A DNA stretch of 64,000 bases from Rhodospirillaceae bacterium (GCA_016845145.1 JAERTE010000141.1:1-64000), one strand, 5' to 3'. Shown: positions 52,712-62,179, counted from the stretch's first letter. Numbers and translations: made by a program. Notes: a model not told the origin generated them from the sequence alone.

Positions 52712-54025
52712 CTAAAGCTCGCGTGTATAGACGGTGCGCCCGTCGACAACGGTGCGCAGGACTTGTCCCTGCACCGGCCTGCCATCGAACGGCGAGTTCT
52801 TGGATTTGGAATGCAGCCGTTCTTCGGTGACTTTCCAGCCCGCGTCGGGGTCGAACATCATCAGGTCGGCTGGCGCACCTGCCGCCAACCGGCCGCCCTT
52901 CAGCGCCATCAACCGGGCCGGTTTGACGGTGATCAGGCTGAGCGCCGCCAGTAAATCCATCTGGCCGTTGTGCACTAGTTCCATGGTGATGGGCAAAAGC
53001 GTTTCCAATCCCGTGCCACCAAAGGCGGCTTCGGCGAAGGGGAGGCGCTTCGATTCTTCGTCTTCCGGCAGATGGTCCGACGCGATGGCGTCGATGGTGC
53101 CATCCATCAACCCGGCAATGACCGCTTGACGGTCTGCTTCCGAGCGCAACGGCGGCGACAATTTGGCGAACGTCCGGTAGTCGCCGACGGCCAGTTCGTT
53201 CAATGCGAAGTACGGCGGCGCCGTGTCACAGGTGATGGCCAATCCCCGCGCCTTGGCCCGGCGCACGGCATCGATGGCTTCGGCTGTCGAGAGATGCGCG
53301 AAATGCAATCGGCCCGCGGTCATCTCCACCAATCGGATGTCGCGCTCGACCATGATGATTTCCGCCTCGGGCGGCATGCCCGATAGGCCTAGGCGGGTGG
53401 CTGTTTCACCGGGGTTCATCATCCCGCCCTTGGTGAGCGAAGGTTCTTCCGCATGTTGCACGATCAAGAACCCGAAGGTTCCCGCGTAGGCGAGTGCGCG
53501 GCGCATCACTTGTGCGTCGGCAACCGGCTGCAGGCCGTCGGTAAAAGCAACGGCGCCCGATTCGGCCAGCATCCCCATTTCGGTAAGCTCCACGCCGGCA
53601 AGGCCTTTGGTCACGCCGCCGTAACAGTAAACCTTGGCCAGCCCATGCTTGCGCGCGCGCCTGGCGACGAACTCCACCGTCGACATGTCGTCGATGACGG
53701 GTTCCGTGTTGGGCAGGCACACCATGCTTGTAACGCCGCCCGCGACGGCGGCGCGCCCGGCTGTCGCCAGCGTTTCCTTGTGTTCCTGGCCGGGCTCGCC
53801 CGTATGCATGCGAATGTCCACCAGGCCCGGCGCAATGCAGATACCGGCGCAATCGATAATCTCGGCATCCGCCGGGGTGCCGTCGCTGAACAGCCCGGCT
53901 TCGGCGGCGACGATTTGTTCGCCATCGGTCAGCACGCCGCCGGGCGCATCCAGGCCGCTGGCCGGATCGAGCAGGCGTGCATTGACGTAGGCTTTGGGCC
54001 CTGGGATATCGTCGGTCACCGCCAT
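52712..54025 (-). CDS. pyrC: Dihydroorotase-like protein (PyrC'), zinc-binding HxH motif missing
   Basis: A 437-residue amidohydrolase of the type I dihydroorotase family, adjacent to pyrB (1 bp gap). Active enzymes have DxHxHxREPG after the first beta strand; here residues 70-79 read DIRMHTGEPG, so the first metal His and the carboxylate-binding Arg are absent. ASDHLPEDEE keeps the aspartate but not the usual ASDHAPH. HAEE and HLSTAEAID are retained. In pseudomonads an inactive PyrC' of this sort is needed to assemble aspartate carbamoyltransferase. I infer that role here; a genuine dihydroorotase should be encoded elsewhere. Confidence 0.88.
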   Translation of the reverse strand: MAVTDDIPGPKAYVNARLLDPASGLDAPGGVLTDGEQIVAAEAGLFSDGTPADAEIIDCAGICIAPGLVDIRMHTGEPGQEHKETLATAGRAAVAGGVTSMVCLPNTEPVIDDMSTVEFVARRARKHGLAKVYCYGGVTKGLAGVELTEMGMLAESGAVAFTDGLQPVADAQVMRRALAYAGTFGFLIVQHAEEPSLTKGGMMNPGETATRLGLSGMPPEAEIIMVERDIRLVEMTAGRLHFAHLSTAEAIDAVRRAKARGLAITCDTAPPYFALNELAVGDYRTFAKLSPPLRSEADRQAVIAGLMDGTIDAIASDHLPEDEESKRLPFAEAAFGGTGLETLLPITMELVHNGQMDLLAALSLITVKPARLMALKGGRLAAGAPADLMMFDPDAGWKVTEERLHSKSKNSPFDGRPVQGQVLRTVVDGRTVYTREL

Positions 54026-54026
54026 C

Positions 54027-55007
54027 TCAGAGGTTCCTCAGTTCCGGCCGGTCGAGGTTTTCCGTCAGCACTTCCAGGCACGCCATGCGCACCGCGACAC
54101 CCATCTCGACCTGTTCGCGGATGACGCTGCGGCCGAAATCGTCGGCCACCTCGGCATCGATCTCGACGCCTCGGTTCATGGGGCCGGGGTGCATGATCAG
54201 TGCGTCGGCCTTGGCGTTGGCCAGTTTGGCGTAATCGAGACCAAAGAAGGTGAAATACTCCCGCACGGACGGGAAGAAACCGCCCTGCATGCGTTCTTGC
54301 TGCAAGCGCAGCATCATAATGATGTCCACATCCTTGAGGCCGGCGTTCATATCGTGGAACACTTCAACGCCCAATCGCTCGACGCTCGACGGGATCAGCG
54401 TCGCCGGTGCGATCAGGCGCACGCGCGCGCCCATGGCCAACAGCAGGTGAATGTTCGAGCGCGCGACGCGTGAATGGGCGATGTCACCGCAAATGGCGAC
54501 CAGCAATCCTTGCAGCGTGGCGCGCCGGCGGCGGATCGTCAGCGCGTCGAGCAGGGCTTGGGTCGGGTGCTCGTGAATGCCGTCACCGGCATTGATGACC
54601 GCGCAATTGACTTTCTCGGACAGCAACTTCACGGCGCCGGAATTGGGGTGGCGGACGATCAACACGTCGGGGTGCATGGCATTCAGCGTCATCGCCGTGT
54701 CGATCAGGGTTTCGCCTTTTTTGATCGACGAGGTCGATAGCGACATATTGATGACATCGCCGCCCAGCCGTTTACCGGCCAGCTCGAACGACGTGCGCGT
54801 GCGCGTCGAGTTTTCGAAAAACAGGTTGATGATGGTGCGTCCGCGCAGCAACGACTTCTTCTTGTCAGCCTGGCGGTTTTGCTCCACATAGGCCTCGGAG
54901 CGATCGAGCAGCACGGTGATTTCATCGGGGGATAGGCCTTCGATGCCGAGTAAATGGCGATGGGGAAATGGAACCCGATCCGAAGTACCGTCTTGCATGG
55001 GCCGCAT
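54027..55007 (-). CDS. pyrB: Aspartate carbamoyltransferase catalytic subunit
   Basis: A ~326-residue enzyme making carbamoyl-aspartate from carbamoyl phosphate and aspartate in pyrimidine synthesis. The carbamoyl-phosphate loop ([20 protein letters not shown]) and [20 protein letters not shown] are complete, and [20 protein letters not shown] closes the aspartate domain. The start is uncertain (55007, 54998 or 55061), as no ribosome binding site is evident; the conserved part begins about residue 15. First gene of the pyrB-pyrC-plsY-gst-dprA run. Confidence 0.96.
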   Translation of the reverse strand: MRPMQDGTSDRVPFPHRHLLGIEGLSPDEITVLLDRSEAYVEQNRQADKKKSLLRGRTIINLFFENSTRTRTSFELAGKRLGGDVINMSLSTSSIKKGETLIDTAMTLNAMHPDVLIVRHPNSGAVKLLSEKVNCAVINAGDGIHEHPTQALLDALTIRRRRATLQGLLVAICGDIAHSRVARSNIHLLLAMGARVRLIAPATLIPSSVERLGVEVFHDMNAGLKDVDIIMMLRLQQERMQGGFFPSVREYFTFFGLDYAKLANAKADALIMHPGPMNRGVEIDAEVADDFGRSVIREQVEMGVAVRMACLEVLTENLDRPELRNL

Positions 55008-55085
55008 AATAGGAGCGCCGGCCCACCCAGGCAAGTCCAGAAGATCACTCGACGTCCGCAATGTTTGAACCTAAAGTCCTGAGCC

Positions 55086-55955
55086 ATGAACGGCTTCCGC
55101 GACATGCAAAACCAAGTGGCCGACGTGCTCGACGGCGGTGTTGCTTTCATCGTCGGCGCGACGCGCTGGGGACCGGCGTGGCTGCAGCAGTGCCTGGACG
55201 CCTACCCCGACATTTGCGCACAGGGCGAGGCGCATCTGACCGATCTGTTGTTCCCGCGCATGGGCGAGGTGATCTCCGATTACAATGCCCAGGCCGACAA
55301 GATCGGCAACCGCCTGCAAGTGGCGGGGCTGCCGGGAAACGCCGCGGGGCTGGAATTCGAAGACATCGACCATCTTCTGCGCAGTGCGGTCGGTTTGATG
55401 TTCCGCCGTTGGGCCGCACGCGCCGAGCGCCCGCCGTTTGTCATCGTTGAAAAAACGCCGGAGCACGTGACGTCGCTCGATATCCTGCACCGCATCTTGC
55501 CCGAGGCGCGCATCATCCACGTTTACCGCGATGGCCGTGACGAGGCTGTGGCCGCGTGGGAGTTCAATTTAGGCCTGTCCAAGGGCGAGTTTCCGCGCGC
55601 CTATCCGAGCTTCGCCGATTATGCCGAAGTGTTCGCCGGCAACTGGAACCGCGCCATCGACGCCGCGCGCCGCTACCAGCGCACCCGCCAAGCTGATCAC
55701 ATGGGCAATTACCTGGAGGTGCGGGTCGAGGATTTGGTCGCCCACCCCGACGCGACGGCCCGTCAGGTTTTCCAGTTCTTGGGGCTGGATATCGACAACG
55801 ACTGGCTGCGCGCGTGTCTCGACACCGCCTGGGACGTCGCCCCCCTGGACCTGGAGCCCGGCGCCTGGCGCCAGACGTTCGACGCCGACGCCGAGCGCCT
55901 GTTCAACCGCCAGGCCGGGGAGTTGTTGAAGCTTCTGGGGTATGAGACGAGCTAG
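55086..55955 (+). CDS. Sulfotransferase-family protein
   Basis: A 289-residue PAPS-dependent sulfotransferase-like protein. The 5'-phosphosulfate loop reads AFIVGATRWGPAWLQQCLDA, degenerate at the usual SGTT positions, while the 3'-phosphate region RIIHVYRDGRDEAVAAW is typical. The C-terminal part (YLEVRVEDLVAHPDATARQV) is characteristic of bacterial sulfotransferase_3 proteins. Acceptor unknown. It lies divergent from pyrB, 78 bp away, at the left edge of the segment inserted between pyrB and ruvX. Confidence 0.8.
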   Translation: MNGFRDMQNQVADVLDGGVAFIVGATRWGPAWLQQCLDAYPDICAQGEAHLTDLLFPRMGEVISDYNAQADKIGNRLQVAGLPGNAAGLEFEDIDHLLRSAVGLMFRRWAARAERPPFVIVEKTPEHVTSLDILHRILPEARIIHVYRDGRDEAVAAWEFNLGLSKGEFPRAYPSFADYAEVFAGNWNRAIDAARRYQRTRQADHMGNYLEVRVEDLVAHPDATARQVFQFLGLDIDNDWLRACLDTAWDVAPLDLEPGAWRQTFDADAERLFNRQAGELLKLLGYETS

Positions 55956-56656
55956 CGCCTTGAGGTAATCTATTCTACAGTTCCCGCATTGCAGGTACGG
56001 TTCCATCGGAAGGAACGCTTGGCGAAAAGTGCGGGTTGGAAGCCATTGATTTTATTCAGAACTAAAAAAAATCTGGGGAGCGAACCCAATTTTATCAGTA
56101 ATGAGACGGGGGGTTCGCTTCCAGCATACCCCCCACCCTATAACCTGGGCTTACGCCGCGCCACCGGCGCGACGGTCCCAGAACAGCCCCCACAAGGGGG
56201 GAGGGGACGCTGTAGCAACCACCTCCCCCTAACTCCTTCCCCCTTGATGGGGGAAGGTTGGGATGGGGGTGTGCGGTTGCAACAAAGACAACCTACGGAA
56301 CGCAATTGGCCCCGCAGGCTTCACCCGTTTTTCCACAACCGAACCCAACTCGCTCGCTCATCAGCAAGCATCAGCCCCGGCCAAATACATATTCGAATGT
56401 CTAATAGCGTGCCGTCATCGGCGAAGCATATGTGCCAGCCGATGATGTGGAATACCTGTATCATAAATTCTAAAAAAGTCAATAATTTCCTATTTTAATA
56501 GTATGCCTGCTGCTATAGAGAGCGTGAGAGGAGGCGGGCATCCACACTGTCTCCCAAAATCTTCTCCAGAATGTGAATTCTCGCTGTCCCTCTAACTCCA
56601 TTAGACACGAATACTAGCACCCTCTAAATTCATAGGAGTTGAACTAGGTATACAGA
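55956..56656. other. 700-bp gene-free region with inverted repeats
   Basis: No coding frame is supported. The first half is GC-rich and holds hairpin-forming repeats (56183-56270); the second half (from about 56400) turns AT-rich, running into the low-GC TIR-like gene. The change of base composition near 56400 is a possible transfer boundary. Confidence 0.5.
56183..56270. repeat. REP-like palindromic repeat block
   Basis: Two adjacent palindromes: GCCCCC-ACAA-GGGGGG near 56186-56201, and a perfect 9-bp stem CCTTCCCCC (56235-56243) with GGGGGAAGG (56249-56257) around TTGAT, flanked by imperfectly complementary ACCTCCCCC and GATGGGGGT. Such blocks occur as dispersed intergenic repeats in many alphaproteobacteria. 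Confidence 0.6.
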
Positions 56657-58020
56657 ATGACGTTTAAAGTTTTTTATGCTTGGCAGAGTGATCGACCAAA
56701 TAACCTGTGCAGGGGGTTAATAAAGAAAGCCCTTGAGAAAGCTGTCAGCGACTTGAACTCTGACCCGGTAATTGATGACGCTGGGCGAGAAATTGAGATA
56801 GACCAAGATACTCAGGGGGTTGCTGGAAGCCCTTCAATTGCTGAAACAATTTTTGAGAAAATCCGAAAATGCGATGTATTTGTTGCGGACTTATCCTTTG
56901 TTCCAACCGGCGAGGGTATGAGGCTAGTTCCCAATCCAAACGTTACGCTTGAGTATGGCTACGCACTGCATGCGCTTGGAGATACGCGGATCATTGGCGT
57001 TTTCAATGAAGCTTTCGGCTCCACGGATTTTCTCCCGTTTGATCTGCGCCACAAGAGATGGCCCATCAAATATCATGCTGATGATTCTCGCGATGGAGAG
57101 TTAGCTCAATTGCAACGCAAAGAGGCAAGAGAGGGTCTGACAAAGAAATTAACAGGAGCAATCCGAGACGTTATTCGCGTCGTCGCAGAAAACGAGAAAC
57201 TGGAACAGCAACCCAAACCGGTTCTCCAATCTATGGACGGGTTTGTAACAGGCGATAGTTTTTCGAATCCTACGATGAGATTGAAATATGACCCGGTAGG
57301 TTACGTAACCGAACCATTTCAATATCCGTGGGATCGTGGCGCGGTCGGTGTCTTGGAGGATTTAGATCAGAACGGCGAAGAGCAGTATGTAAATCTTATC
57401 GATGGACCATCATTTTTTCTCAATCTGAAATCACGAACGAATCAGCCGAGATTGAGTCGGGTGGAAAACATAAGAATTGCTCAGAAAGCTTTGAAGCCAA
57501 TGGCGCACAATCGTTCGACAGGTTGGAGTTCAGCACAAGTGAACAAGGTTCCACCGTCTATGTGGCAAGACATGAGGACCAGACAACTGCACTAACTGCC
57601 AGCCTCCTATCCCGAAATGGCGAACTTTTTGGTATCGACTGTCGTCATTTACAGGCATGGCGATTTGGAAGTTCACCAAATAAGAACTACATACCCACTG
57701 CCGCTATCGAAGAAATTCTTATAGATACGCTGATAAGTTTCCTCAGCGTAGCCAAAAATGATTTGGCATTAAAGCCACCACTTGAGGTCAGTATCGGTTT
57801 TAATGGAATCAAAGGTTATCGGCTCGCCGTGGACCGCATGCATTTCGGTGATGATATGGTTGGTCGCATCTTCATTGATTCAATCGGAAAGATTTTTTCG
57901 ATACAGAATTATGAAGAGGATCCATTCGATATGCTATTGCCGGTATTTGAAGAAATTTATGATTCTGCTGGTATAAAACGACCGGATTCTCGGACAATCG
58001 GCAGGAGCCAAAGGGAATAG
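56657..58020 (+). pseudogene. TIR-like/nucleotide-hydrolase-fold protein gene, broken by a frameshift
   Basis: The first frame (56657-57595) starts with a TIR-like flavodoxin-type domain: FKVFYAWQSDRPN, IDQDTQGVAGSPSIAETIFE, CDVFVADLSFVPTGEGM and PNPNVTLEYGYALHALGDTR, the pattern of TIR/deoxyribosyltransferase-like sensors found in bacterial defence genes. The second frame (from about 57420 to 58020) reads naturally (QTTALTASLLSRNGELFGID; VAKNDLALKPPLEVSIGFNG) where the first becomes basic and unstructured. The shift lies at or just after a T6 run (57413-57418). One full protein of ~450 residues would result if corrected. The gene is much lower in GC than all neighbours and sits between pyrB and ruvX, so it was probably acquired. 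It may be a pseudogene or a sequence error. Confidence 0.7.
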
Positions 58021-58154
58021 GCGATCCAAGAATAGCATAACTAATTCTCAGGAGCGGAGATTACACGCCCCTAATTCTCTCCTGAATCTGGAATGCCCGA
58101 GATCAATATTCCTGCCTCAAAGCGCTCTTTTAGCACCACCTAAACCAACCCAAC

Positions 58155-58616
58155 CTACCCCACCGCATCCATCGCCCCCTGCAAAATATAAGCCGCCGCC
58201 ATTTTATCCACCACCTCGGCGCGGCGTTTGCGGGTCATGTCGGCTTCCTGGATGAGTACGCGCTGCACCGCCGCTGTCGATAGCCGCTCGTCCCACAATG
58301 CGATGGGGATATCGGTGACCTTTAGGAGATTGGCGGCGAAGTCGCGGGTGGCTTGGCAGCGCGGGCCCTCAGAGCCGTCCATGCTGACGGGCAGACCAAG
58401 CACGATGCCACCGACATTTCGCTCTTGAAACAACTTCAGCAGCTTCGCCGAATCGTCGCGGAACTTGCCGCGCTTGAGCGTTTCCAGCGGGCTGGCGATG
58501 ATGCGCGAGGCGTCCGACAGCGCCATGCCGATGGTTTTCGAGCCCAGATCAATACCCAGCAGGCATTGCCCGGGCGCGAGGGCGGCGTTGAGTTCGTGTA
58601 GGGTGACGATGGACAT
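58155..58616 (-). CDS. ruvX: Holliday junction resolvase-like protein RuvX (YqgF)
   Basis: A 153-residue RNase H-fold protein with GQCLLGIDLGSKTIGMALSD, VGGIVLGLPVSMDGSEG, IALWDERLSTAAVQRVLIQE and the final DKMAAAYILQGAMDA, retaining the catalytic Asp/Glu/Asp set. Acts in 16S rRNA 5' processing and possibly DNA repair. The ATG at 58616 (MSIVTLHELN) is the true start; the longer frame upstream lies in the divergent gene. In many alphaproteobacteria ruvX directly neighbours pyrB; here ~3.1 kb separate them. Confidence 0.93.
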   Translation of the reverse strand: MSIVTLHELNAALAPGQCLLGIDLGSKTIGMALSDASRIIASPLETLKRGKFRDDSAKLLKLFQERNVGGIVLGLPVSMDGSEGPRCQATRDFAANLLKVTDIPIALWDERLSTAAVQRVLIQEADMTRKRRAEVVDKMAAAYILQGAMDAVG

Positions 58617-58707
58617 GGGTCTGTTTACCTCGGCAGGTGCCCTGAGAAAAGAGTTTGGAACCGTTCGCATCAGTTCGGTATCATGCTTGCGGGAGGAGAG
58701 TCGTTTG

Positions 58708-59481
58708 GTGCCACGTTTCCGTGTGATGATTTTGGCGGCCTTGATGCTGCCCATCTTGATGGTATCGGTCTCGATCGTGCCGGTTCGCGCCGAGCAGGTG
58801 CTGGGCGTCGAGGTCGAGACGCACATGGGCACATATCTGGTGTTGAAGGACGCCAACGTGCGGGCCGGGCCGCAAACGCGCTCAAAACGCGTCGGGCGGC
58901 TGAAGGCCGGTGAACTGGTGGAGGCCGTTGGGCGGGTCAAGGGCCCGTGGATCGCGGTGCGCGTCGGCGACAAGGTGCTTGGGTTTGTGTACGGGCCGAT
59001 CATGATGCCGCTTGTCGACGGCACGCTCTCAGAGCCCTTGAAGGGGGCGACCGCAAACGGCACGTGCCAGTACGTTTTGGAATTTCAGGGCAAGACCGGC
59101 GGCGAGAAACAACGCTTTGAGTTCGCCGATTACAATGTCGAATGGACCTGCATGCGGGACGGCGCAAAGATCGTCTTCCACACACCTTTGTTTTTCACCG
59201 AAGGCCCACACCAGGGCACGCAAAAACCCGTGCATCAGATTACGGTCGATCTGCTGGACCTGGAGGGCGGGTTGGAAGAGGTGTTCTCGGTGCATTTCCT
59301 TTGGGACCGGGACAAAAAGCAGGTGCGCTACGATTCGGCCTCGGTGAAGAAATTCATCCGTGCCGCGCCGCCGAAACCGATGTCTGTCGAAAACCTCAAA
59401 CAGGCGCTGAAGGCGGCCTTGCATCTGGTGCCCATGGTGTGGACGTCCGGTGTCTGGAAGGCCTTGGCCAAGAAGTCTTAG
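58708..59481 (+). CDS. Secreted protein with bacterial SH3 domain
   Basis: A 257-residue protein. GTG 58708 is preferred, with GGGAGGAG nine bases upstream, and opens into a signal peptide (RVMILAALMLPILMVSVSIV, cleavage near VRAEQ). Residues ~30-95 are an SH3_3 domain (DANVRAGPQTRSKRVGRLKA; VKGPWIAVRVGDKVLGFVYG), often binding cell wall. The rest is beta-rich with one cysteine pair (TCQYVLEF, VEWTCMRDG), unknown. Located 29 bp before the lyase gene. Confidence 0.8.
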   Translation: MPRFRVMILAALMLPILMVSVSIVPVRAEQVLGVEVETHMGTYLVLKDANVRAGPQTRSKRVGRLKAGELVEAVGRVKGPWIAVRVGDKVLGFVYGPIMMPLVDGTLSEPLKGATANGTCQYVLEFQGKTGGEKQRFEFADYNVEWTCMRDGAKIVFHTPLFFTEGPHQGTQKPVHQITVDLLDLEGGLEEVFSVHFLWDRDKKQVRYDSASVKKFIRAAPPKPMSVENLKQALKAALHLVPMVWTSGVWKALAKKS

Positions 59482-59510
59482 ACCAACCAAACCCCCAGGA
59501 GAACACCCAG

Positions 59511-60872
59511 ATGAGCGCCTACGTAATGGACAGCGAACTGTTTCGTGACCAATTCAGCACGGAGGAGACACGCGGCATTTTTTCTGACCGCACCACGGTA
59601 CAGAAATGGTTGGATTTTGAATTGGCGCTGGCCCAGGCGGAAGCGGAACTGGGGCTGATCCCGAAGGCCGCGGCCGAAGAAATCGCCCGCATCGCCGACG
59701 CGGAACTCTACGACCTCACCGCCATGAAGGCCGAGATGGACCGCACCTCGCATCCCATCGTGCCGTTGGTGCGCGCCATGGAGGAGAAGTGCGCCAAAGG
59801 GGGGGGCGGTGATGGGCTTGATGCGGGCGGCTACATCCACTGGGGCGCCACGACCCAAGATGTCATGGATAGCGGCCAAATTCTGCAGATCAAGGACGCC
59901 TGGGCGGTGATCGGCGCCGACCTCGAGGCCTTGACGGAGAACCTAAGCGCCCTGGCGCGCGAGCACCGCACCACGCCCATGGCCGGGCGCACCCACGGCC
60001 AGCAGGCGCAGCCCATCACGTTCGGCTACAAGGTCGCCATCTGGCTTGATGAAGTGCGCCGCCACCAAGCGCGCATGGCAGACGCCGCCGAGCGGGTTTT
60101 CGTCGGTCAGTTCTCAGGTGCCGTGGGCTCGCTTGCCGCCATTGAAGACCATGGATTGGCCGTCCAGACACGCATGATCGAGATTCTCGGCCTCAAGCAA
60201 CCCGCCATCTGTTGGCATGTGGCCCGCGACAGCATGGCCGAGGCGGCATCAACCATGGCGATGATCGCCGGCACCATGGGCAAGATCGCGCACGAGGTGT
60301 ATGTCATGCAAAAGACCGAAACCGCCGAGCTGGAAGAACCCATGCCGCCCGGCAAGGTGGGCTCGTCGACCATGCCGCACAAGCGCAATCCCGCGATTTG
60401 CGAGGGCATCGTTGCCTTGGCCAAGGCGGCGAAAGCGTGCGTGGTGCCGGCGTTCGAGAACATCGTCGCAGAGCACGAGCGCGACAAGATCGGCCTGCAG
60501 GCGGAGCGTGAATACGTCGCCCGCCTGCACGGCATGACCCACGCGGCGGTAAAGAAAGTCACCTTCGTGACCGGCGGGCTCAATGTGCGCGCCGACAATA
60601 TGCGCCGAAACCTCGATATCACCCTTGGCCTGACGCTGTCGGAGGCGGTGATGATGCGCTTGGCGCCGGTCATCGGCCGCCAAGAAGCGCACGAGGTGGT
60701 CTACCAGGCGTCTCAACAGGCGGCCATTGACGGGCGCCCCATGAAAGAAGCGCTGATGGCGGACGCCGGCATTTCCGCGAAACTGAGCGAGGCGGAGATC
60801 GATGCGCTGTTGGACCCCGCGGCCTACACCGGACTGTGCGCCGAGTTCGTGGACCGGGTTTTGGAAAACTGA
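59511..60872 (+). CDS. Fumarase/aspartase-superfamily lyase (PcaB/PurB-like)
   Basis: A 453-residue lyase with the superfamily signature GSSTMPHKRNPAICEGIVAL and the substrate regions GAGGYIHWGATTQDVMDSGQ (reading DAGGYIHWGATTQDV) and AGRTHGQQAQPITFG. It most resembles 3-carboxy-cis,cis-muconate cycloisomerase/adenylosuccinate lyase relatives, but no protocatechuate genes are near and it differs from typical bacterial PurB. ATG 59511 has AGGAGA upstream. The next gene encodes diaminopropionate ammonia-lyase, suggesting C-N lyase action on an N-carboxyalkyl amino acid; this is inference. Confidence 0.82.
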   Translation: MSAYVMDSELFRDQFSTEETRGIFSDRTTVQKWLDFELALAQAEAELGLIPKAAAEEIARIADAELYDLTAMKAEMDRTSHPIVPLVRAMEEKCAKGGGGDGLDAGGYIHWGATTQDVMDSGQILQIKDAWAVIGADLEALTENLSALAREHRTTPMAGRTHGQQAQPITFGYKVAIWLDEVRRHQARMADAAERVFVGQFSGAVGSLAAIEDHGLAVQTRMIEILGLKQPAICWHVARDSMAEAASTMAMIAGTMGKIAHEVYVMQKTETAELEEPMPPGKVGSSTMPHKRNPAICEGIVALAKAAKACVVPAFENIVAEHERDKIGLQAEREYVARLHGMTHAAVKKVTFVTGGLNVRADNMRRNLDITLGLTLSEAVMMRLAPVIGRQEAHEVVYQASQQAAIDGRPMKEALMADAGISAKLSEAEIDALLDPAAYTGLCAEFVDRVLEN

Positions 60873-60896
60873 TCTGTGCTCGTGCCGCCTCGGGTG

Positions 60897-60935
60897 TTGA
60901 ACTGGGGCATTGAACTGGGGCGTTGAACTGGGGCG
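60897..60935 (+). repeat. Three tandem 13-bp repeats TTGAACTGGGGC(A/G)
   Basis: Copies at 60897-60909, 60910-60922 and 60923-60935 differ only in the last base, followed by a decayed fourth (GTGAACAGGCC). They lie between the lyase and dpaL and probably arose by slippage. Confidence 0.9.
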
Positions 60936-60990
60936 GTGAACAGGCCAGATTAGCGCGGTACGTTTTCAACGGAGATGGAAGTAGAACGCC

Positions 60991-62151
60991 ATGTCGCTCG
61001 CCGCGGACGATCCACTGGCACCTTTTGAAGCGGCTGTGAACTATCACGACTGGACACCGTCGAATGACGGCGCTCAGGTCATTTCTGCCGACATGTTTGC
61101 TGCGGCACGCACATCGATTGCCGATTGGCCGAACTACGCGCCGACACCCTTGTACCAGCTTCCTGCCCTGGCACGGCGGACCGGCATCGCCGAGGTGATG
61201 TTCAAGGACGAAGGGCCGCGCTTTGGGTTGAAAAGCTTCAAGGCGCTGGGCGGGGCCTATGCCGTGCAGGCCTTGTTGGCTGAACACCGCGGAGAGGCCG
61301 AGACCGGCGCCGAGAATATAACCGTGACATGCGCGACGGATGGCAACCATGGGCGCTCCGTCGCCTGGGGCGCGCAGACGTTCGGCTGTGCTTGCGTCAT
61401 TTTTATCCATGCCGAAGTGAGTGAGGGCCGCGCCCGCGCGATTGAAGCCTATGGGGCACGTGTGGTGCGCGTGGATGGAAACTACGACGATTCGGTTCAT
61501 GCCGCTGCGAGCGCGGCAGAGGAAAACGGCTGGTACGTGATTTCCGACACATCTTACGAAGGCTATATGGAGGTGCCCAAGCGTGTGATGGCCGGTTATG
61601 GCGTTATCGCCGCCGAGATCATTGCCGAGATCGGTGACGCGCCGCCGCCGACGCATACCTTCTTGCAAGGCGGGGTCGGCGGGTTCGCGGGCGCCATGGC
61701 CGAAGCGTTTCATCAGCATTGGGGCGATGGCGCGCCACGTATGATCATGGTCGAGCCTGAACTGGCCGCGTGCCTGTACCGGAGCGCGGAGGCGGGGCGG
61801 ATGACGGAGATTCCGGTTGATGAGGAAACGCTGATGGCCGGCTTGTCTTGCGGTGTGCCGTCGGTTGTGGCCTGGGATATTCTCGCGGCCCGCGCGGGTG
61901 GTTTCATGACCATACCGGAAAGCATGGTGGCGCCGGCCATGCAATTGATGGCCAACCCCTTGGACGGGGACCCGTCAATCGAAGCGGGCGAATCGGCTAT
62001 CGCCGGATTGGCCGGGTTTGTGGCCGGCACCAGAAAAACCGAAATCAAACAGGCTATAGACCTTGGCGCGGAGAGCCGGGTGTTGTTGATCGGCACGGAG
62101 GGCGCAACGGACCCGGACGTCTATGCAGCGTTGCTGGCGCAATCGGGCTGA
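60991..62151 (+). CDS. dpaL: Diaminopropionate ammonia-lyase
   Basis: A 386-residue fold-type II PLP enzyme converting 2,3-diaminopropionate to pyruvate and two ammonia. The PLP lysine lies in EGPRFGLKSFKALGGAYAVQ, typical of DpaL; CATDGNHGRSVAWGAQTFGC and LQGGVGGFAGAMAEAF (phosphate-binding glycines) follow. Length is near the family norm (~400). ATG 60991, 118 bp after the lyase gene. Probably a catabolic pair with it. Confidence 0.92.
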   Translation: MSLAADDPLAPFEAAVNYHDWTPSNDGAQVISADMFAAARTSIADWPNYAPTPLYQLPALARRTGIAEVMFKDEGPRFGLKSFKALGGAYAVQALLAEHRGEAETGAENITVTCATDGNHGRSVAWGAQTFGCACVIFIHAEVSEGRARAIEAYGARVVRVDGNYDDSVHAAASAAEENGWYVISDTSYEGYMEVPKRVMAGYGVIAAEIIAEIGDAPPPTHTFLQGGVGGFAGAMAEAFHQHWGDGAPRMIMVEPELAACLYRSAEAGRMTEIPVDEETLMAGLSCGVPSVVAWDILAARAGGFMTIPESMVAPAMQLMANPLDGDPSIEAGESAIAGLAGFVAGTRKTEIKQAIDLGAESRVLLIGTEGATDPDVYAALLAQSG

Positions 62152-62179
62152 GTTGATTGCGCACGCCCAAGGTTTGCCG

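Noticed and set aside
58617-59063. Upstream extension of the ruvX frame
   Set aside because: It overlaps the divergent SH3-protein gene; the RuvX domain starts just after the ATG at 58616.
59142-59510. Upstream extension of the lyase frame
   Set aside because: It overlaps the SH3-protein gene in another frame; the ATG at 59511 has a good ribosome binding site and matches the family start.
60670-61944. Long minus-strand frame opposite the lyase and dpaL (424 codons)
   Set aside because: His/Arg-rich translation typical of antisense frames in GC-rich genes; spans two real genes and has no domain pattern.
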